Below, one piece after another: positions 34,794 through 42,603 of a DNA stretch of 64,000 bases (its first letter is position 1; every line of letters begins with the position of its first letter). The notes under the pieces are model-generated. The model was not told where the DNA came from and did no database searches. It saw only the letters and a list, made by a program, of their open reading frames with translations. Source of the DNA: Deltaproteobacteria bacterium (lineage in GTDB: Bacteria; Myxococcota_A; UBA796; SXON01); NCBI GenBank assembly GCA_947490345.1, contig CANLGL010000026.1:1-64000 (forward strand), written 5' to 3'. A program made the position numbers and the translations under genes.

Positions 34794-35062
34794 CCGGGAC
34801 CGAAAGTGCCGAGTTCACGCTCGAGATCGTCCGCGGAGTAGTCGATCACCGGTACCCCGTGCTGCCCGAGCGCCCGCATGAACGCAGCCCTGGGCACCCC
34901 TGCCAGCTCCGAGGCCTTGCCGACCCCGAGCCGATGCTGGCGAACTTCCTCGATGATCCACAGGAGGCGAAGCTCCTGCGCCACCGCACGTGCGTCGGGC
35001 TCACCCGCGCGCCCCCAGGGGAGCGCGACGGCGACTTCGACGGTGCGGGCAGGTGCGGACAT
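34790..35062 (-). CDS. UPF0175-type antitoxin
   Basis: The 90 residues from ATG 35062 form a small helical protein ending in the UPF0175 hallmark GVPVIDYSADDLEREL, with the HTH-like segment GVGKASELAGVPRAAF before it. Members pair with DUF3368 PIN-like toxins; that toxin gene follows with a four-base overlap. With the toxin frameshifted, this antitoxin may be an orphan. Confidence 0.85.
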   Translation of the reverse strand: MSAPARTVEVAVALPWGRAGEPDARAVAQELRLLWIIEEVRQHRLGVGKASELAGVPRAAFMRALGQHGVPVIDYSADDLERELGTFGPG

Positions 35063-35110
35063 GCTGCGATCATAGCTCCGAAGGCGCCTGGCGACGATGC
35101 CGGAGCTGGG

Positions 35111-35830
35111 ATGCGGGAGTACGAGGTCAGGGTGGAAGACCTCGTCACCTTGTTTCGCCCGACCGGCCCGAAGGAGCTCGCGCTCGTGGCGGCTTCTGGC
35201 TGGAAGCGCTGGCCGCCTCGGCTGCCGGAGCAGCCGATCTTCTACCCAGTGACGAACGAAGCGTACGCACGTGAAATCGCGGAGCGCTGGAACGTCACGG
35301 AGAGCGGCGCCGGGTTCGTCACTCGCTTCGCGGTCCGGAACGTCTTTCTGGACCAGTACGAGCGGCAGGTCGTCGGCGCGCGCGAGCACGAGGAGTACTG
35401 GATCCCGGCCGAGGACCTGGAAGCGCTCAACGACGCCATTGTTGGGGAGATCGAGGTGATCGCCTCGTTCGGCACGCCTCTACACGCGGTGGAGGTCCAA
35501 CGCCGTCAGCGCTGGTTCGAGCACTACGGTCGCATCCTCGAAGGCAGCTCCGTCCACGAAGCTCCGCGAGAAGGCAGCCGGTTCGCGTGCCCGTGTTGCT
35601 ACTGCCTCACACTGGACAGCCGCGGGGACTACAACATCTGCCCCATCTGCTTCTGGGAAGACGACGGCCAGGGCGAGCATGACGCTGGCTTCGTGCGAGG
35701 CGGACCCAACGGCCCCCTGTCGCTGACCGCGGCGCGTGAGAACTATGCGCGCCTCGGCGCAGTTGACGAACGCGCGCTACCCCTTGTGCGCGCCCCACGA
35801 GAGGACGAAGTCCCCGAACGTAGCGAATAA
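35111..35830 (+). CDS. Crystallin J1-like/CPCC zinc-binding protein
   Basis: The 239 residues from ATG 35111 have two parts. Residues 1-150 match a widespread domain often named ADP-ribosylation/crystallin J1-like (LPEQPIFYPVTNEAYAREIA, EYWIPAEDLEALND). Residues 155-205 are a Cys-rich CPCC domain (FACPCCYCLTL, YNICPICFWEDDGQ) with four likely zinc ligands. CPCC domains are common in immunity or defence neighbourhoods, and this gene stands beside two toxin-antitoxin loci. Function unknown. The frame is open upstream, but 35111 gives the normal N-terminus. Confidence 0.8.
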   Translation: MREYEVRVEDLVTLFRPTGPKELALVAASGWKRWPPRLPEQPIFYPVTNEAYAREIAERWNVTESGAGFVTRFAVRNVFLDQYERQVVGAREHEEYWIPAEDLEALNDAIVGEIEVIASFGTPLHAVEVQRRQRWFEHYGRILEGSSVHEAPREGSRFACPCCYCLTLDSRGDYNICPICFWEDDGQGEHDAGFVRGGPNGPLSLTAARENYARLGAVDERALPLVRAPREDEVPERSE

Positions 35831-35837
35831 TCCAGTT

Positions 35838-35912
35838 TGGTTGGGGCGGTAGGATTCGAACCTACGAATGCGAGCGTCAAAGGCTCGTGTCTTACCGCTT
35901 GACGACGCCCCA
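35838..35912 (-). tRNA. tRNA-Gln (anticodon UUG)
   Basis: The minus strand folds into a full cloverleaf. The 7-bp acceptor is TGGGGCG/CGCCCCA, with D-arm GTCAAGCGGTAAGAC and T-arm GTTCGAATC. The anticodon loop CTTTGAC has UUG at plus positions 35878-35880 (CAA). The discriminator is A (35841), and CCA is encoded at 35838-35840. The U1-A72 pair is typical of tRNA-Gln. It may mark the edge of the small island at 33160-35830. Confidence 0.95.
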
Positions 35913-36040
35913 GCGCGCACCGTCTAATCGCCGGTTGGCCCCGCGGGTAGCCCCCGGCCCGCGGATGCCGCCTGTCGTTCCAAAACCCGGATGGCCGGCA
36001 GCGGACCGCGGGTTAGATCCGCCCCCTTCCCGGAAACCCG

Positions 36041-36343
36041 ATGTCCCGCCTTCGTCCCCTCACCTTCCTCGCCGCCGCCGCCCTCCTCGGTGCCGCCGGC
36101 TCGGCGTACGCCCTCAGCGCCGGTGAGATCATGAAGCTTCGCAAGTCGCCAGCGTCGACGGTGGCGATGGCGCTCCCCATGGCAGAGCATCCGCCCGGCT
36201 ACTGCGAGCCGGTTCGCGCTGGCTGGATGTACCTCGACGTGAACATGAGCGACGCCGGTGCGCTCGCCTGCGTCTGCGTGCAGGACAAGGACCTGACCTG
36301 GCAGTGGGCCAGCTTCGGGAGCCTGCGCCGCGAGTGTGATTGA
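36041..36343 (+). CDS. Small secreted protein
   Basis: The 100 residues start with a clear Sec signal peptide (FLAAAALLGAAGSAYA, cleavage after AYA). The mature part is about 75 residues with four cysteines (GYCEPV, ACVCVQD, RREC), perhaps forming two disulfides. It is conserved-looking but belongs to no family I know. It is convergent with the CoxE-like gene, 4 bp apart. Confidence 0.7.
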   Translation: MSRLRPLTFLAAAALLGAAGSAYALSAGEIMKLRKSPASTVAMALPMAEHPPGYCEPVRAGWMYLDVNMSDAGALACVCVQDKDLTWQWASFGSLRRECD

Positions 36344-36347
36344 TCGC

Positions 36348-37493
36348 TCAACTCGCGACGCGGAGCCGTTGCATGCCACGCCGTAGACCGTCGACGGTCA
36401 ACGGAAACATCGGTACTGTGGCCCCGATCGCGCGGACGGTGGGGTGGTCCCAATAGCGCTCGGGGTCCGGGTTCAGCCAGATGCTGGACGGGCACCGCTG
36501 AGAGAAGCGCTGCAACCATTGCAGCCCCGTCGGGCCCGGCTCTCCCCAGCCGGCGCCTTGGAAAAGCTCCCATGGCGCCATCGAAGCGTCGCCAACCCAG
36601 ACCACACGGTGCTGGGCCGTGAGATCGTCGAGAACCTGGGCCGTGGGCTTGCGCTGGAAGGTTCGATAGTCGCTGTACAACCACTGGTAGGGGCAGTTGT
36701 GGAAGTGCCAGGCTTCGAAGGTCTTGAAGGTCTTGAGTTGTTTCGCGGCGGTGAACAGCCGGCTCACCAACGCGGCGTTCGGCTCCATGCTTCCGCCGGT
36801 GTCCATCAACAGCACCAGGCGCACCCGGTTGATTCGCTCCCGCTTGATGTCGAGCTCGATCTCACCCGCGTTCTTCGCGGTCTTGTCGATGGTGCCCTCG
36901 ATGTCCAGGTGCTCCGCGCCCTCGCGTCCGAAGCGTCGCAGCATCGAAAGTGCCACCTTGAAGTCACGCACGTCCAACTGTACGTCGGTGCGGTAACCGG
37001 CCCAGCGACGCTCACCTGCGACGGCTACTGCGGTCCGCCCGCCCCCCTCGCCGCCGATGCGAATCCCCTGGTCAGCCTTACCTGAGTTGCCGAAGGGTGA
37101 CGTTCCTCCGGTGCCAACCCAGTGGTTGCCGCCATCGTGACGCTCCTTCTGCTCGGCCAGGCGCTTCTCCAGCTCCTTGCGCATGGCCTCCAGCGAATCG
37201 AAGTCATGGTGACCGACCCGACCTTCCTCGAGCTGGCGGGCGTTGGCCAGCCAGGTGCTCAGCTCGTCTTTGAGCGGGGCAGGAAGCTCCACCCCGTCGA
37301 ACGTCGCCTTGAAGGCCACGTCGAACGCGTCATAATGGGCCTCCGTGTGCACCAGCACGGTGCGGGCGAGGTAATAGAGTTGGTCAAGTGATTCGGCCAG
37401 ACCAAGCTCCAACCCGCGCAAGAACGCAAGCCACTCGCCCGACCCTACCTTCAGGCCCTGGTTTCGCAGGTTGAAGAGCAGGTTCAGCAGCAC
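36348..37493 (-). CDS. VWA-domain protein, CoxE-like
   Basis: The 381 residues have an N-terminal helical region (1-120), a Gly-rich linker and a VWA domain from about 215. The MIDAS motif appears as LLMDTGGSM, with the distal Thr/Asp near WVGDASMAPWEL. Such proteins act with MoxR AAA+ ATPases as a chaperone-like pair for metal-cofactor or complex assembly. The MoxR gene is immediately upstream and overlaps by one base, confirming the pairing. Confidence 0.88.
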   Translation of the reverse strand: MLLNLLFNLRNQGLKVGSGEWLAFLRGLELGLAESLDQLYYLARTVLVHTEAHYDAFDVAFKATFDGVELPAPLKDELSTWLANARQLEEGRVGHHDFDSLEAMRKELEKRLAEQKERHDGGNHWVGTGGTSPFGNSGKADQGIRIGGEGGGRTAVAVAGERRWAGYRTDVQLDVRDFKVALSMLRRFGREGAEHLDIEGTIDKTAKNAGEIELDIKRERINRVRLVLLMDTGGSMEPNAALVSRLFTAAKQLKTFKTFEAWHFHNCPYQWLYSDYRTFQRKPTAQVLDDLTAQHRVVWVGDASMAPWELFQGAGWGEPGPTGLQWLQRFSQRCPSSIWLNPDPERYWDHPTVRAIGATVPMFPLTVDGLRRGMQRLRVAS

Positions 37494-38299
37494 TAGCGGC
37501 GGATCTTGGCGACGTCGAGGTCAGCCTCTTGCTTGAGCAGGACCCCGGGGAACGGGAACTTCGCCATGACGTCTTCGGGCGGAATTCCGGCGCGCACCAG
37601 CACCGTAAGCCAATCCAGGAGTTCGCTGGTGCTCGGACGTTTGCGCAAGCCTTCGAGGCGGCGAAGCCCGTAGAAGCGCGAGAACGCCGCTTCGAGGAGT
37701 TTCTCGGGCAGTCCGGGGAGGTGCACGTCGACGATCTTCTTCATCCGCTCGCGGTCTGGGAAGGCAATGTAATGGAAGACACAGCGGCGCAAGAAGGCAT
37801 CGGGAAGTTCCTTCTCGGCGTTGCTCGTGATGATCACGACCGGCCGGTGAACGGCGCGCACGGTCTCGTCCAGCTCGGGGATGTGGAAGGCCATCTCGTC
37901 GAGCTCGCGGAGGAGGTCGTTGGGAAATTCCAGGTCGGCCTTGTCGATCTCGTCGATGAGCACCACCGTACGCTCGGGGGCGACAAAGGCCTTGCCAAGA
38001 ACGCCGTAGCGGATGTAGCGCCGAATGTCGCGAACGTCGCCCTCGCCGAAGCGGGCGTCGTTGAGCCGTTGGACAACGTCGTAGGTGTAGAGGCCCTCGA
38101 CTGCCTTGGTCGTGCTCTTGATCGACCATGTCGCTGCGGACATGCCCAACGATTCCGCCACGGCGGCGGCGAGCACGGTCTTTCCGGTACCGGGTTCGCC
38201 TTTGACGAGGAGGGGACGACCGAGGACGACCGCGGCGTTTACGTCGGCGAGCAAGCCATCGTCGGCAATATAGCGGGCTGAGCCCTGGAAGCTGGACAT
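37493..38299 (-). CDS. MoxR-family AAA+ ATPase
   Basis: The 268 residues carry Walker A GEPGTGKT (34-41), Walker B VVLIDEID (112-118), sensor 1 ITSNAEKELP, and the arginine-finger region FLRRCVF. The MoxR branch is clear from the helix insert around GLYTYDVVQRL. It probably drives remodelling of a client together with the VWA protein encoded next. ATG 38299 is the start; a TATCAT palindromic -10-like box lies upstream. Confidence 0.93.
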   Translation of the reverse strand: MSSFQGSARYIADDGLLADVNAAVVLGRPLLVKGEPGTGKTVLAAAVAESLGMSAATWSIKSTTKAVEGLYTYDVVQRLNDARFGEGDVRDIRRYIRYGVLGKAFVAPERTVVLIDEIDKADLEFPNDLLRELDEMAFHIPELDETVRAVHRPVVIITSNAEKELPDAFLRRCVFHYIAFPDRERMKKIVDVHLPGLPEKLLEAAFSRFYGLRRLEGLRKRPSTSELLDWLTVLVRAGIPPEDVMAKFPFPGVLLKQEADLDVAKIRR

Positions 38300-38320
38300 G
38301 GCGGCGCGGCTATCATGCCC

Positions 38321-38445
38321 AGGGGGGAAAGGGCGCGGCGCCCTCTCCCCCTACCGCCGCGTCCCCTCCGGCCTCCAAGCTTCGCTTTCCGGCCTGCGGT
38401 CCGGGTCGCGTAAATAACGCGCCCCGGCCGCCGCTCTCCCCCTCT
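38321..38445 (+). repeat. Structured intergenic repeat, copy A
   Basis: The order is a GC-rich hairpin (AGGGCGCGGCGCCCT area), CCCCTACCGC, CTCCGGCCTCCAA, TTTCCGGCCTGCGG, a hairpin at 38401-38427 with stem CCGGG-T-CGCG / CGCG-C-CCCGG and loop TAAATAA, then CGCTCTCCCC. The same blocks occur in the opposite orientation before 42600, with a different stem sequence but kept pairing. It lies upstream of the NYN gene. Confidence 0.7.
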
Positions 38446-38448
38446 CTC

Positions 38449-40101
38449 GTGTCCGCGCCGGTGTCAGCGGGTTATGCGCGCCCCCCGCACCATCCTCGCT
38501 TCTTCCCTCCCCGGACTGCCTCCTTGGACCACAATCTCTGCGTCCTCATCGACTTCGACAACATCGCCAAGGGCAGCCGCCTCGAAGGGCTGGGTGAGTT
38601 CGACATTCGCCTGGTCATGCGCCGGCTCAAGGACATCGGCCGGGTACTCGTGGCGCGGGCGTACTGCGACTGGGATCGCTGGCCCCGCCACCGGCAGATG
38701 TTGGCCGAGCAGGGCGTCACGATGATCGAGCTGCCAGCCACCGGGCACGGCGACAAGAACCGCGGCGACATCGCCCTGGTCGTCGACGCGATGGAGATCG
38801 CCTTTTCCCGCGACTTCCTCGACACCTTCGTCATTCTGAGCGGCGACAGCGACTTCACCCCGCTCGTACTGCGCCTCAAGGAGCTCAACCGCTCGGTGAT
38901 CGGCATCGGTACGCGCGGAAGCACGTCGCGACTCATCGCAAATGTCTGCGATGAGTTCTTCTTCTATGACACCCTGGTTCGCCAGCAGCGTATGGGCGCA
39001 GTCGAAGAACACGACGAGGAGGAGCGCGGCTCTTCGGGTCCCGCCAAGCTCAAGCTCGACGTGGCCTTCAACCTGCTCACCGAATCCCTCGAGAACCACG
39101 CCCGCGACGAAGCCGGTCCCGTTCACGCCAGCATCGTGAAGACCTCGATGAAGCGCAAGCTGTCGACCTTCAACGAGAATGACCTCGGCGTTCGGACCTT
39201 TGCGCGGTTTTTGGAGCGGGCACAGGCCGAGGGTCTCGTCACCCTGTCTCGCGATGGTCGTGCCGGAGGCTACCGGGTTGAGCTCGCGATGGCCCCCGGC
39301 GAGGAGCGCGCCGCTCCCGCCCCCACTGCAAGCCAGGCGCCGCCTCGCCAACAGGAGGATCCCGGCCCGGCACCGGAGGTCACCCTCATCGAGCGCGAAC
39401 AACCCACCGGCGAGGCGGCCGGCGCGCTGACCACCTTGCGAGAAGGCGGCTTGGATATCGGCACCTCGGCCGAGCGGCGCCGCATCCTCGAGGCGTTCGT
39501 GACCGCTTGCAACGAGCGGGTCGCACGCGGTCGCCGGCTGGCGGTGCAATACCTCCAGGGCGATCTTGTGCAGTCAGGCTACGAGCCCGAGCTGGTGCGC
39601 GGTGTCCTTGGCGGGCTCGGAAGGCTCGGTGCACTGTTGCACGCGGACGGCGACCCAGTCCGTGGCCCGACCTCGCCCATGCAGCCGCCGCCGCCGCTCG
39701 GCGAGCTCAACGCGCTGCTCGAAGAGCGGGCCTTGGAGATTCTCGGCGAACGCCGCATCAAGCTTGACGCCGAGGCGCGGTTCGTCCTGTTCGGCGACCC
39801 CGAAGAAGACCGGCCCGCCGAATCCGACGACCAGTCGGCCGAGGCGTCGTCGGAGGAGGCGTCCGAGGACCCCTCTACCGAGGGCGGCGCCGCGGTCGAA
39901 GTTGCCGTTGAACCGCCGCCCGACGAGGCCCCTCCGGCCGCGAAGCGTGCCCCCCGCCGGCGTCCGGCGCCGCGGGCGGCCGCGGCGGCGCCCGACGGCG
40001 ATGCGGAAGCGCCCGCTGATGACGTACCGGTCGCCGTCGATGCCCAAGACGGGGACCTGCCCCGCCGCCGTGGTCGTCGGGGCGGTGGCCGCAGTCGGTA
40101 G
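38449..40101 (+). CDS. NYN-domain RNase-like protein with OST-HTH/LOTUS domain
   Basis: The 550 residues start at GTG 38449. The NYN (PIN-like) nuclease domain spans about 28-175 with acidic positions in LIDFDNIAKG, RGDIALVVDAMEIA and SGDSDFTPLV. An OST-HTH/LOTUS RNA-binding domain follows at about 205-285 (HASIVKTSMKRKLSTFNEND). A second OST-HTH-like segment is at about 345-405. The C-terminal 130 residues are acidic then Arg/Gly-rich (RRRGRRGGGRSR), a disordered RNA-binding tail. Bacterial NYN-LOTUS proteins are thought to act on RNA; the target is unknown. Confidence 0.87.
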   Translation: MSAPVSAGYARPPHHPRFFPPRTASLDHNLCVLIDFDNIAKGSRLEGLGEFDIRLVMRRLKDIGRVLVARAYCDWDRWPRHRQMLAEQGVTMIELPATGHGDKNRGDIALVVDAMEIAFSRDFLDTFVILSGDSDFTPLVLRLKELNRSVIGIGTRGSTSRLIANVCDEFFFYDTLVRQQRMGAVEEHDEEERGSSGPAKLKLDVAFNLLTESLENHARDEAGPVHASIVKTSMKRKLSTFNENDLGVRTFARFLERAQAEGLVTLSRDGRAGGYRVELAMAPGEERAAPAPTASQAPPRQQEDPGPAPEVTLIEREQPTGEAAGALTTLREGGLDIGTSAERRRILEAFVTACNERVARGRRLAVQYLQGDLVQSGYEPELVRGVLGGLGRLGALLHADGDPVRGPTSPMQPPPPLGELNALLEERALEILGERRIKLDAEARFVLFGDPEEDRPAESDDQSAEASSEEASEDPSTEGGAAVEVAVEPPPDEAPPAAKRAPRRRPAPRAAAAAPDGDAEAPADDVPVAVDAQDGDLPRRRGRRGGGRSR

Positions 40102-41927
40102 TGGCCGAGCGCGGCGTTACTCGTCGCGAAACCGCGCTGTTGGTTGCGGCGGTCGTCGGTCGCGTCCTACTCGGCGCGGCGCGCTTCAACGCTGCACCCT
40201 TCCGCTTCGTGAACGTCGAGGAGTCCTACAACGCCACGGTGGCGTGGATGCTGGGACACGCGCCAGTCTGGGAGCTCGTGCCGGAGCTGCAATACCGTAG
40301 CTTCTGTGGGGGCTGCACCGTGGTCAGCCTTCTCGGCGTGCCCGCGCTACTTCTTGGCGGTGACGCGCTTTGGGCCTGGAAGGCGGTGGCGGTGCTCTGG
40401 GCGGCGGCAACGCTCCTGGTCGGCTTCTTCGCGGCGGACCGCCTGCTCGGGCGGCCGGCGGCGTGGGCCTGGGTGGCGCTGTCGTGCGTGCCGCCAGTCG
40501 GCGCGCTCGACCTCTCGCTGATGTTGTGGGGAAACCATCAGGAGAGCGGCCTGTTCGTGCTGGCGGCACTCTGGGCCTTCGCGGCGCGGCGCGGGTTGGC
40601 GCTGGGATTGGCGCTCGGTCTCGGCCTCTGGTTCGCCCGGACGAGCGCGTACGCGATGGTCATCCTGGCTCCGACGGCGCTCGCGAGCCTGCGTGGGCAG
40701 CGCGTTCCCCTGCTGGCGGGCCTGGCGCTGGGCGCCGCGCCGATTCTCGTCGACGCGGGGGGTGGCGACTCAGGGTGGTATCGCTTCGGCGATGCGCTCG
40801 GCGGGGACCCCGCAGCGCTGCTCAAGCGGGCCACCACGCTGCTGTCCCCAGCTGCGCTTGGCGCGAGGTTGTGGCTGCCCGCCCGGGATGCTGCGCCCCT
40901 CGGCGCGCTCTGGCTCGTGCTCGGAATGGGCGGGGCCGGGCTCGCCTTGGTGAGCCGAAACCGGTCGATCCTGGCGCTGCAAGCGGCCTGGGTCGCGGCG
41001 TACTGCGGTACCAACTTCCCCATCTTCCTGGTCAGCGCCCGGGTGCCGGTCAACAACATCCGCTACCACGCTCCCTGGGCTCTTTTGCTTGCGCTTGGCG
41101 TCGCGGTCGGCTTCGGCGCGGCGTGGCAACGTGGCTGGCGCCGGAGCGCGGCGGTTGGGCTCGCGGTGCTTTTGGCTGGGAACGTCGTGATGCTGGAGCG
41201 GCTGGACTGGCGGGGCGACCCTCGTGCTTGGCAGGCCCCCGTCGCCGATCTGGCGGGCTTCGCCCTGACGGTCGCGCCACGTTTGGAGAGTGGTGACCTC
41301 GGGCGAGCCGCTGACCCGCGGGCCGATCGGGTCCTGCGTCGGCTTCGGGGCCTGCGCCTGGGGCGTGAGCTCGGGGGGCGCGACGCGGTCGAGGCGGCCG
41401 GTGGGGACCCGATCGTCCGCTCCGGAGTCGGAGAGGTGTGGGCGAATTGCTCGATGGTTTGGATCTACGACTTGGTCTTGCGCGAGGTTCCCCTCTCGGC
41501 CCGGCGCGACGTGGGCCGGGGGATGGCGTTGACCCTCGGCCTCTGCGCCATGCCCAATGGCAACACGCTCGACGACTTCGCGCCGCTGATGGCGGAGGGA
41601 GGAGGCGTCCTCGCCTCGGTTGCCGGTCCGGCGTTGGTGGCGCAGTGCGGCGGCCCAGCTGAGCCCGACGTCGCCGGGGTGGGCGCCTGCCTCGCCCGTC
41701 GGCTGGCGCTACTCCCGCCCGAGCAGGCGCCTGAGGCCGCGTTCGGCTGCGGGCGGGCGTGGTTTGGTTCGCTCCGGAACCCTGATGACATCGGGCTGAT
41801 GGAGGCAAGCGTGGGTGCCTACGGTCCCGACGTTCGGGCCGGGGCCGAGGACGTCGCCGCGGGCTCCGGCGTCCCGCCCTTCGCCCGTGACCGGGCGGTC
41901 CCGGGTGGGTTAGGCCGCCCCCCATGA
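40101..41927 (+). CDS. Polytopic membrane protein, glycosyltransferase 39-like
   Basis: The 608 residues start at GTG 40101, sharing one base with the previous stop. About ten hydrophobic helices fill residues 10-360; then comes a soluble C-terminal domain with several Cys. The first loop has FRFVNVEESYNATVAW and a later one LMLWGNHQESG, a layout reminiscent of GT-C/PMT-type mannosyltransferases with acidic residues in loop 1. Family match is loose. The substrate would be a lipid-linked sugar if the assignment holds. Overlaps the MaoC gene by ATGA. Confidence 0.7.
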   Translation: MAERGVTRRETALLVAAVVGRVLLGAARFNAAPFRFVNVEESYNATVAWMLGHAPVWELVPELQYRSFCGGCTVVSLLGVPALLLGGDALWAWKAVAVLWAAATLLVGFFAADRLLGRPAAWAWVALSCVPPVGALDLSLMLWGNHQESGLFVLAALWAFAARRGLALGLALGLGLWFARTSAYAMVILAPTALASLRGQRVPLLAGLALGAAPILVDAGGGDSGWYRFGDALGGDPAALLKRATTLLSPAALGARLWLPARDAAPLGALWLVLGMGGAGLALVSRNRSILALQAAWVAAYCGTNFPIFLVSARVPVNNIRYHAPWALLLALGVAVGFGAAWQRGWRRSAAVGLAVLLAGNVVMLERLDWRGDPRAWQAPVADLAGFALTVAPRLESGDLGRAADPRADRVLRRLRGLRLGRELGGRDAVEAAGGDPIVRSGVGEVWANCSMVWIYDLVLREVPLSARRDVGRGMALTLGLCAMPNGNTLDDFAPLMAEGGGVLASVAGPALVAQCGGPAEPDVAGVGACLARRLALLPPEQAPEAAFGCGRAWFGSLRNPDDIGLMEASVGAYGPDVRAGAEDVAAGSGVPPFARDRAVPGGLGRPP

Positions 41928-42391
41928 CCAAGACCCGAATCGACGGTGGCCCCGCGCTCAGCTCCCTCTCCGGAGCCGACCTCGGCGCCGCCGCGTGGCA
42001 GACCCTCGCCTTTTCGCAGATCACCACCTTCGCCGACGCCACCGGGGATCACCAGTGGATTCACGTCGACAAGGAGCGCATCGCCAAGGAGTCCCCCTTT
42101 GGGGCGCCGATCGCTCACGGGTACCTGACCCTGGCGCTGGTGGCCGGCCAGTTCTTCGAGTTGCTTGAGCTTCACAACTTCAAGATGATCATCAACTATG
42201 GGTGCGGAAAGGTCCGATTTCCTTCGCCAATGAGGGAGGGGGCCCGCTGGCGGCTCTCGATGAAGCTTGGCGAAGTCAAGGACGTCGGCGGCGGCTGGCT
42301 AGAAGCACCGTTCTTGGCCACCATCGAGATCGAGGGCTCGCCGAAGCCCGGGTGTGTGGCCGAGTGCATCTACCGGTTCTTGCCGGCTTAG
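41924..42391 (+). CDS. MaoC-like (R)-enoyl-CoA hydratase
   Basis: The 155-residue hot-dog-fold protein has hydratase motif FADATGDHQWIHVD (catalytic Asp/His) and APIAHGYLTLALV. Length fits single-domain MaoC/PhaJ proteins, which hydrate trans-2-enoyl-CoA in beta-oxidation or polyester supply. ATG overlaps the previous stop. The exact acyl substrate is not predictable. Confidence 0.93.
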   Translation: MTKTRIDGGPALSSLSGADLGAAAWQTLAFSQITTFADATGDHQWIHVDKERIAKESPFGAPIAHGYLTLALVAGQFFELLELHNFKMIINYGCGKVRFPSPMREGARWRLSMKLGEVKDVGGGWLEAPFLATIEIEGSPKPGCVAECIYRFLPA

Positions 42392-42459
42392 TCCGGATTT
42401 GTTACCCATGCCGCCCTTCGGGACGCGCCGGCTCCACGAGCCAGGAAACGCCGTCCCGC

Positions 42460-42600
42460 TCTGCGGCTGCGGGGATGGGGAGAGCGCCACGTCCCGTCGG
42501 GTTATTTACCCGACGGGCGCCGCAGGCCGGAAACCGTAGGTTGGAGGCCGGAGGGAATGGCGCGGTAGGGGAAGGGGCGCGTGCCCCTTCCCCCCGTTTC
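42460..42600 (-). repeat. Structured intergenic repeat, copy B (inverted)
   Basis: Read on the minus strand it repeats the blocks of copy A in order: GGGGAAGGGG hairpin (42570-42595), CCCCTACCGC, CTCCGGCCTCCAA, TTTCCGGCCTGCGG, then a perfect 9-bp hairpin (42493-42501 with 42509-42517) around a TAAATAA loop, then GCGCTCTCCCC. The stem bases differ from copy A on both sides, so pairing is conserved by compensating changes. Confidence 0.7.
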
Positions 42601-42603
42601 CGG

